Position numbers and translations under genes: made by a program. Positions 42,777 to 46,469 of a DNA stretch of 46,469 nucleotides are shown piece after piece (within the stretch, counting starts at the first letter, position 1; every line of letters begins with the position of its first letter). Source of the stretch: Alphaproteobacteria bacterium (GTDB taxonomy: Bacteria; Pseudomonadota; Alphaproteobacteria; Rhodobacterales; Rhodobacteraceae). The notes beneath the pieces were generated by a model, which was not told the DNA's origin, did not search any database, and saw only the letters and a list, made by a program, of their open reading frames with translations. Location: NCBI GenBank assembly GCA_030425145.1, contig JAUHVK010000034.1:1-46469 (forward strand). The letters run 5' to 3'.

Positions 42777-44825
42777 ATGGCAAATCAAGACCCGCTCGTC
42801 GTCTTCACCCCCTCCGGAAAACGTGGACGGTTTCCTGTCGGAACCCCGGTTCTGACCGCCGCGCGGCAATTGGGGGTCGATCTGGATTCGGTGTGTGGCG
42901 GGCGCGGCATCTGTTCCAAATGCCAGATCACGCCGTCTTATGGCGAGTTCTCGAAACACGGCGTCACCGCCAGGGAAGGCGCGCTGTCCGAATGGAACGC
43001 CGTCGAGGCCCGCTATGACGAAAAGCGCGGGCTGAAGCCGGGGCGCCGTCTGGGCTGTCAGGCCAAGGTGCAGGGCGACATCGTGATCGACGTCCCGCCC
43101 GAAAGCCAGGTTCACCGTCAGGTCGTCCGCAAAGCCGCCAGCGCGCGGGTGATCGAAATGGATCCGGCAACCCGGCTCTACTACATCGAGGTGGACGAGC
43201 CCGACATGCACACGCCCACCGGCGATCTGGAACGCGTGGCCCGCGCGCTGAAGGACCAGTGGGAGCTCGACAAAGTAACCTGTGCGTTCCCTGTGTTGAC
43301 CCAGCTCCAAACCGTTCTGCGCAAAGGCAAATGGGCGATCACCGTCGCGCTGCACAAGACCGATGAAGCCGCCACACCGCAGATCATCGCCGCATGGCCG
43401 GGTCTACACGAGAAAGGCCTCTACGGCCTTGCCATCGACCTCGGGTCGACCACCATTGCCGCGCACCTGACCAATCTCGACACCGGCGAAGTTGTCGCCT
43501 CCTCCGGTATCATGAACCCGCAGATCCGCTTTGGCGAAGACCTGATGAGCCGCGTCTCCTACGCCATGATGAACCCCGGCGGCGATCAGGAAATGACCCG
43601 CGCGGTACGCGAGGCGATCAACACGCTGGCCGAGGAGATTGCCAAGGAAGCGGAGATCGACCCGGCGCTGATGCTTGAGACGGTGTTTGTCTGCAACCCG
43701 GTCATGCACCACCTGCTCCTCGGCATTGACCCCGTCGAGCTCGGCCAGGCGCCCTTTGCGCTGGCCACGTCGAACCACCTCAACCTGACCGCACGCGATC
43801 TGGAGCTCACCGCCCTGCCCGCCAGCGCGCAGATCTACCTGCTGCCCTGCATCGCGGGCCATGTGGGGGCCGATGCCGCCGCTGTTGCGCTGTCCGAAGA
43901 GCCGGGGAAATCCGACGACCTCGTGCTGATTGTCGATGTGGGCACCAATGCCGAGATCCTGCTGGGCAACACCACCCGCGTGTTGGCCTGTTCCTCGCCC
44001 ACCGGCCCCGCCTTCGAGGGCGCGCAGATCTCCAGCGGCCAGCGCGCCGCCCCCGGTGCGATCGAGGCGATCCGCATCGACCCCGTCACCAAGGAACCCC
44101 GTTTCCGCGTGATTGGCTGTGACAAGTGGTCGGATGAGGATGGCTTCTGGGACGAAACCGCTGCCACCGGCATCACCGGCATCTGCGGCTCGGGCATCAT
44201 CGAGGCGGTGGCCGAACTGCGCATCGCGGGGCTGCTCGACCCCTCGGGCCTGATCGGATCGGCGACGCAGACCGGCACCGACCGCTGCTTCCCCGAAGGC
44301 CGCACCAATGCCTACCTGATCCACGACGCCACAGCCGAGGGTGGCCCGCGCATCACGGTCACCCAAGGCGACATCCGCGCGATCCAGCTTGCGAAATCCG
44401 CGCTCTATGCGGGCGCGCGGCTGTTGATGGACGAGATGGGTGTGGACGTGGTGGACCGCGTGGTCCTCGCCGGAGCCTTCGGCGCGCATATCAGCGCGAA
44501 ACACGCGATGGTGCTGGGGATGATCCCGGACGTGCCGCTGGACAAGGTGTCGAGCGCTGGTAACGCCGCAGGCACAGGTGCCCGCATCGCGCTCTGCAAC
44601 CTCACCGCCCGCGCCGAGATCGAACGCACCGTGCGTCAGATCACCAAGGTCGAAACGGCCATCGAACCGCGTTTTCAGGAACACTTCGTCGCCGCCAACG
44701 CCATCCCCCACGCCACCGACCCGTTCCCGGAACTGGGCAAGGTGGTCACGTTGCCCGTCGTCGGGTTCAACACGCAGGGGGATGGGAGTGATGGCGGTCG
44801 GGTGAGGAGAAGGAAGCGGGGGTGA
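42777..44825 (+). CDS. RACo-type corrinoid-protein reductive activator (2Fe-2S + ASKHA ATPase, DUF4445)
   Basis: 682-residue protein: N-terminal plant-type 2Fe-2S ferredoxin domain with Cys40, Cys46, Cys49 and Cys94 (CGGRGICSKC spacing), a linker, a middle domain, and a C-terminal ASKHA ATPase-fold domain from about residue 215 (GLAIDLGSTTIAAHL; VDVGTNAEI; GAFGAHIS). This is the architecture of RACo/RamA, which use ATP to reduce inactive Co(II) corrinoid proteins back to Co(I) after accidental oxidation. The likely client here is a corrinoid methyl carrier working with the MttB-family enzyme at 23877. AAAGAGAA precedes the ATG. Confidence 0.92.
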   Translation: MANQDPLVVFTPSGKRGRFPVGTPVLTAARQLGVDLDSVCGGRGICSKCQITPSYGEFSKHGVTAREGALSEWNAVEARYDEKRGLKPGRRLGCQAKVQGDIVIDVPPESQVHRQVVRKAASARVIEMDPATRLYYIEVDEPDMHTPTGDLERVARALKDQWELDKVTCAFPVLTQLQTVLRKGKWAITVALHKTDEAATPQIIAAWPGLHEKGLYGLAIDLGSTTIAAHLTNLDTGEVVASSGIMNPQIRFGEDLMSRVSYAMMNPGGDQEMTRAVREAINTLAEEIAKEAEIDPALMLETVFVCNPVMHHLLLGIDPVELGQAPFALATSNHLNLTARDLELTALPASAQIYLLPCIAGHVGADAAAVALSEEPGKSDDLVLIVDVGTNAEILLGNTTRVLACSSPTGPAFEGAQISSGQRAAPGAIEAIRIDPVTKEPRFRVIGCDKWSDEDGFWDETAATGITGICGSGIIEAVAELRIAGLLDPSGLIGSATQTGTDRCFPEGRTNAYLIHDATAEGGPRITVTQGDIRAIQLAKSALYAGARLLMDEMGVDVVDRVVLAGAFGAHISAKHAMVLGMIPDVPLDKVSSAGNAAGTGARIALCNLTARAEIERTVRQITKVETAIEPRFQEHFVAANAIPHATDPFPELGKVVTLPVVGFNTQGDGSDGGRVRRRKRG

Positions 44826-44837
44826 GTGAGAATCCCG

Positions 44838-44910
44838 CCGTAGGGTGCGTGATCTCACGCACCTCAGCCAAACGCCCTACGATGGTGCGTGCAAGCACGC
44901 ACCCTACCGG
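44838..44910. repeat. paired REP-like palindromes (BIME-like)
   Basis: Two perfect hairpins sit 20 bp apart: GGTGCGTGA / TCACGCACC (44844-44863) and GGTGCGTGC / GCACGCACC (44884-44903). They are nested in a larger inverted repeat (CCGTAGGG at 44838-44845 against CCCTACCGG at 44902-44910, with a further CCCTACG at 44876-44882). This GTAGGGTGCGTG-type element recurs in many proteobacterial genomes as REP-like sequence, often mobilised by RAYT transposases (established class; assignment here by eye). It follows the RACo-like gene by 13 bp. Confidence 0.7.
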
Positions 44911-44950
44911 TCCGTTGGTTCAAGCCTTCGAACCTGCTTGTAGGCACCCC

Positions 44951-45024
44951 CGCCGTCGCGCAGCGGCGGCGACGCGTCCGCCCGCCCCATGGCGGGCGCG
45001 TTCCGCGCCCACCCGGTCGGACGC
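44951..45024. repeat. second cluster of GC-rich hairpins
   Basis: Stems CGTCGC / GCGACG (44954-44959, 44969-44974), CGCCCGCC / GGCGGGCG (44979-44986, 44991-44998) and the enclosing GCGTCCG / CGGACGC (44974-44980, 45018-45024). Together they make one branched structure between the REP-like pair and the tRNA promoter. Confidence 0.55.
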
Positions 45025-45094
45025 TTGTTCTTCGATCAAACGGTGTGACTAGCTGTAGCGTGCCGGTGTCGAGGCCCGAGACCCCCAAGCGATC

Positions 45095-45123
45095 TTGACG
45101 CCGTTCGGGACGCAGCGTATCTC
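45095..45123 (+). promoter_or_regulatory. promoter of tRNA-Gly
   Basis: -35 TTGACG (45095-45100), 17-bp spacer, -10 TATCTC (45118-45123), with a start near 45130, seven bases before the mature tRNA. Confidence 0.6.
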
Positions 45124-45136
45124 AGCGGTCCAGAGC

Positions 45137-45210
45137 GCGGGTATGGTGAAAAGGTATCACGCGAGCTTCCCAAGCTTAAGTTACGGGTTCGATTCCCGTT
45201 ACCCGCTCCA
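45137..45210 (+). tRNA. tRNA-Gly (anticodon CCC)
   Basis: Folds as a standard cloverleaf: acceptor GCGGGTA / TACCCGC, D stem GTGA/TCAC, anticodon loop TTCCCAA with CCC at 45169-45171, T arm ACGGG-TTCGATT-CCCGT, discriminator T and an encoded CCA (45208-45210). The anticodon stem has a C-A mismatch at its outer pair and one G-T pair, tolerated in this isoacceptor. It reads GGG glycine codons. DNA on its 3' side is accessory in character. Confidence 0.95.
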
Positions 45211-45244
45211 ACTACTTCTTTAACATTTTGTTTTTGTTGCGAAT

Positions 45245-45286
45245 TTCCCGTGATTGAGCGGGTTACCCGCCTAAAATTCCAACTAC
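45245..45286 (+). repeat. decayed copy of the tRNA-Gly 3' end
   Basis: The segments TTCCCGT, TTACCCGC and TCCAACTAC of the tRNA 3' end and its flank (45193-45215) recur in the same order at 45245-45251, 45263-45270 and 45278-45286, separated by insertions of 11 and 7 bases. This could be an eroded attachment-site duplication or partial tRNA copy. Confidence 0.35.
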
Positions 45287-45368
45287 GCAGAAATGCTTGA
45301 AGTCCGATGGTTTTGGCGTTCAGGTTTATCCATCGCTGCGCACCGCCAACAACACATCCCTTGCTTTA

Positions 45369-45453
45369 GGGTCAGGACCCATCGATCACCGCTTGGTCGC
45401 GTGATTCACGGATCGAAAAACGAGCGGTGAACATGTCTGATCTCTACTGGCTT
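45369..45453 (+). mobile_element. truncated left end of an IS5-family insertion sequence
   Basis: Starts with a terminal-repeat-like GGGTCAGGACCC (45369-45380) and runs to an ATG at 45433 reading MSDLYWL, the usual first residues of a large IS5-family transposase group common in Rhodobacteraceae. The frame then stops (TGA at 45454-45456): the rest of the element is gone and chromosomal-type sequence follows to the ABC gene end. Identification rests on recognising the transposase N-terminus by eye. Confidence 0.6.
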
Positions 45454-45475
45454 TGAAACTCAATCACTCCAAAAC

Positions 45476-46345
45476 CTAGTTTAGCAGAATCTCGGTTTCT
45501 GGGTGAAAGAACAAAACCTTCGCGAGGTCGAATGCGAAATCCATCTCCATACCCTCTTCCACATGTGTTTCCGGGTGGAAACGCCCGAAGACATCGAGCC
45601 CACCAAGCTTCGTGAGAACATAGGTGTCCGAACCGGACTGCTCGATGAAATCAATACGGCAGGTGCCCGTCTGTACGAAGGGTCCTGATCGCAGATTGGC
45701 CTCGGCGATATCCTCGGGGCGCAGTCCGACAACGACTTGGGATGGCAAATCAAACTGCCTTGGATCCTTCAACACAAGTGGCGCCTCACCAGGCCGTGAA
45801 ACTTCAAGTCTGGTATGTCCATCGACCCTCGTTGCGCGAGCTGGGAAAAGGTTCATCGAGGGTGATCCTATGAAATCGGCCACGAACATGTTTGCGGGCC
45901 GCTCGTAAACCTCTTTGGGCGTACCAATCTGATGAATCTCCCCAGCCTTCATCACGGCGATTTTCGTGGCGAGTGTCATGGCCTCGATCTGATCGTGAGT
46001 CACATACACTATCGTTGTGGACAGTCTCTGGTGAAGCCTGCGGATCTCTGCACGCATCTCGACGCGCAGTTTGGCGTCCAGATTCGACAAGGGCTCGTCG
46101 AAAAGAAAGAGCTTGGGTTCGCGCACCAGCGCGCGACCCATTGCCACCCGTTGTCGCTGTCCGCCCGATAGCTGCTTTGGCCGCCGGTCAAGCAGTGCTT
46201 CGATCTTCAGAAGACGTGCGACCTCCGCCAGCTTTTTTTCGCGGATCTCAGGGTCGATCCCGCGCACCCTCATCCCGAAGGTGATATTCTCTGCCACGCT
46301 CATCGTGGGGTAAAGGGCGTAGGACTGGAACACCATAGCGATGTC
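45476..46345 (-). pseudogene. 5'-truncated ABC sugar-transporter ATP-binding gene (MalK/UgpC type)
   Basis: Reads from [13 protein letters not shown] (the Q-loop region) through signature [19 protein letters not shown], Walker [17 protein letters not shown], the H-loop VTHDQ and a C-terminal TOBE-type regulatory domain to a normal end (stop 45476-45478). The Walker A P-loop and about 75 N-terminal residues are missing: upstream of DIAMVFQ the sequence changes to insertion-sequence DNA. The family is the MalK/UgpC/MsmX group energising sugar or glycerol-3-phosphate uptake. Without Walker A it cannot bind ATP normally, so it is a pseudogene unless the missing part lies beyond the insertion. Confidence 0.8.
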
Positions 46346-46469
46346 AGAGGTGGTCCTGGTTTTTCGACCAGTTTTATGCCGCGCAGCGCTCTGGCATGGG
46401 TTTCATATCACGCGGCAAGTTTCATGTTTGCTTTGCGATTAGCATAAACCTCGTCTGGGGTCATCAGAC
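46346..46469 (-). mobile_element. end of an insertion sequence (IS3-like) interrupting the ABC gene
   Basis: From about 46346 (junction somewhere between 46342 and 46351) to the window edge the sequence no longer fits the ABC gene. It includes a hairpin CTGGT / ACCAG (46356-46371) and the 3' end of a transposase gene. The exact terminal inverted repeat cannot be set because the other end is outside the window. Confidence 0.65.
46408..46469 (-). CDS. transposase C-terminus (IS3-family-like integrase), partial
   Basis: The last 19-20 codons of a reading frame entering from the right: LMTPDEVYANRKANMKLAA then TGA. A MTPDEVY motif close to the C-terminus is characteristic of IS3-family DDE transposases (rve integrase-core proteins). 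The gene is cut by the window edge, so family is tentative. Confidence 0.55.
   Translation of the reverse strand, partial: LMTPDEVYANRKANMKLAA

Noticed and set aside
44822-45052. 76-codon frame after the RACo-like gene
   Set aside because: It translates the REP-like palindromes and GC hairpins; such frames recur wherever these repeats occur.

Overview
The window looks like chromosome of a marine alphaproteobacterium of the Rhodobacteraceae (Roseobacter-type). The evidence is high GC3 coding sequence, an alphaproteobacterial LexA box (GTTC-N7-GTTC) at recA, a CckA-type hybrid kinase with a CtrA-type site (TTAA-N7-TTAA) in front of it, long alphaproteobacterial forms of PstC and PstA, and a tRNA-Gly(CCC). 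The genus was not determined.

Layout. 0.4-6.7 kb: a complete Pho cluster, pstS-pstC-pstA-pstB-phoU-phoB, behind a three-unit Pho box. 6.8-9.0 kb: phoR lies on the opposite strand, convergent with phoB, and overlaps the end of a trans-sulfuration enzyme gene by four bases. 9.1-11.7 kb: pseudouridine catabolism (psuK-psuG), then a DUF502 membrane protein. 11.8-14.1 kb, minus strand: patatin-like lipase, 3-hydroxybutyrate dehydrogenase and a SnoaL-like protein, followed by an unannotated small RNA locus at about 14.14-14.24 kb with its own promoter and terminator. 14.3-20.9 kb: orphan YejA-like peptide-binding protein, entericidin-like lipoprotein, XRE-cupin regulator, acyl-CoA synthetase, FrnE-like DsbA protein, two-TM potassium channel and Bcr/CflA-type exporter. 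20.9-25.8 kb: icd, a TPM-domain protein, a YitT-like membrane protein, an MttB-family methyltransferase and an SMR exporter. 25.9-29.6 kb: outer-membrane beta-barrel, typA, a secreted HExxH protein and DUF1330. 29.6-39.5 kb, mostly minus strand: alaS, recA, cckA, rsmB and guaB, with a divergent sulfotransferase-like gene. 39.6-44.8 kb: agmatinase-family ureohydrolase, class III CoA-transferase, DM13 protein and a RACo-type corrinoid-protein activator. 44.8-46.5 kb: accessory edge with REP-like palindromes, tRNA-Gly, a remnant of an IS5-family element, and an ABC-transporter ATPase gene cut by an IS whose transposase end resembles the IS3 family.

How the parts fit. The Pst/PhoU/PhoBR block is one physiological unit for phosphate scarcity. 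The MttB-family enzyme and the RACo-like protein probably belong to the same corrinoid-dependent demethylation chemistry although they lie 17 kb apart and no corrinoid protein is in the window. Most other genes are core housekeeping or single-gene accessory functions. No multi-gene defence or biosynthetic system was seen. The most novel-looking signals are non-coding: the candidate sRNA near 14.2 kb, two genes (16.9 and 23.0 kb) whose promoters place the start site on the ATG (leaderless mRNAs), a terminator laid over a start codon at 28.64 kb, the CtrA site at cckA, and paired palindromes at convergent gene ends (6.75, 41.8 and 44.85 kb).
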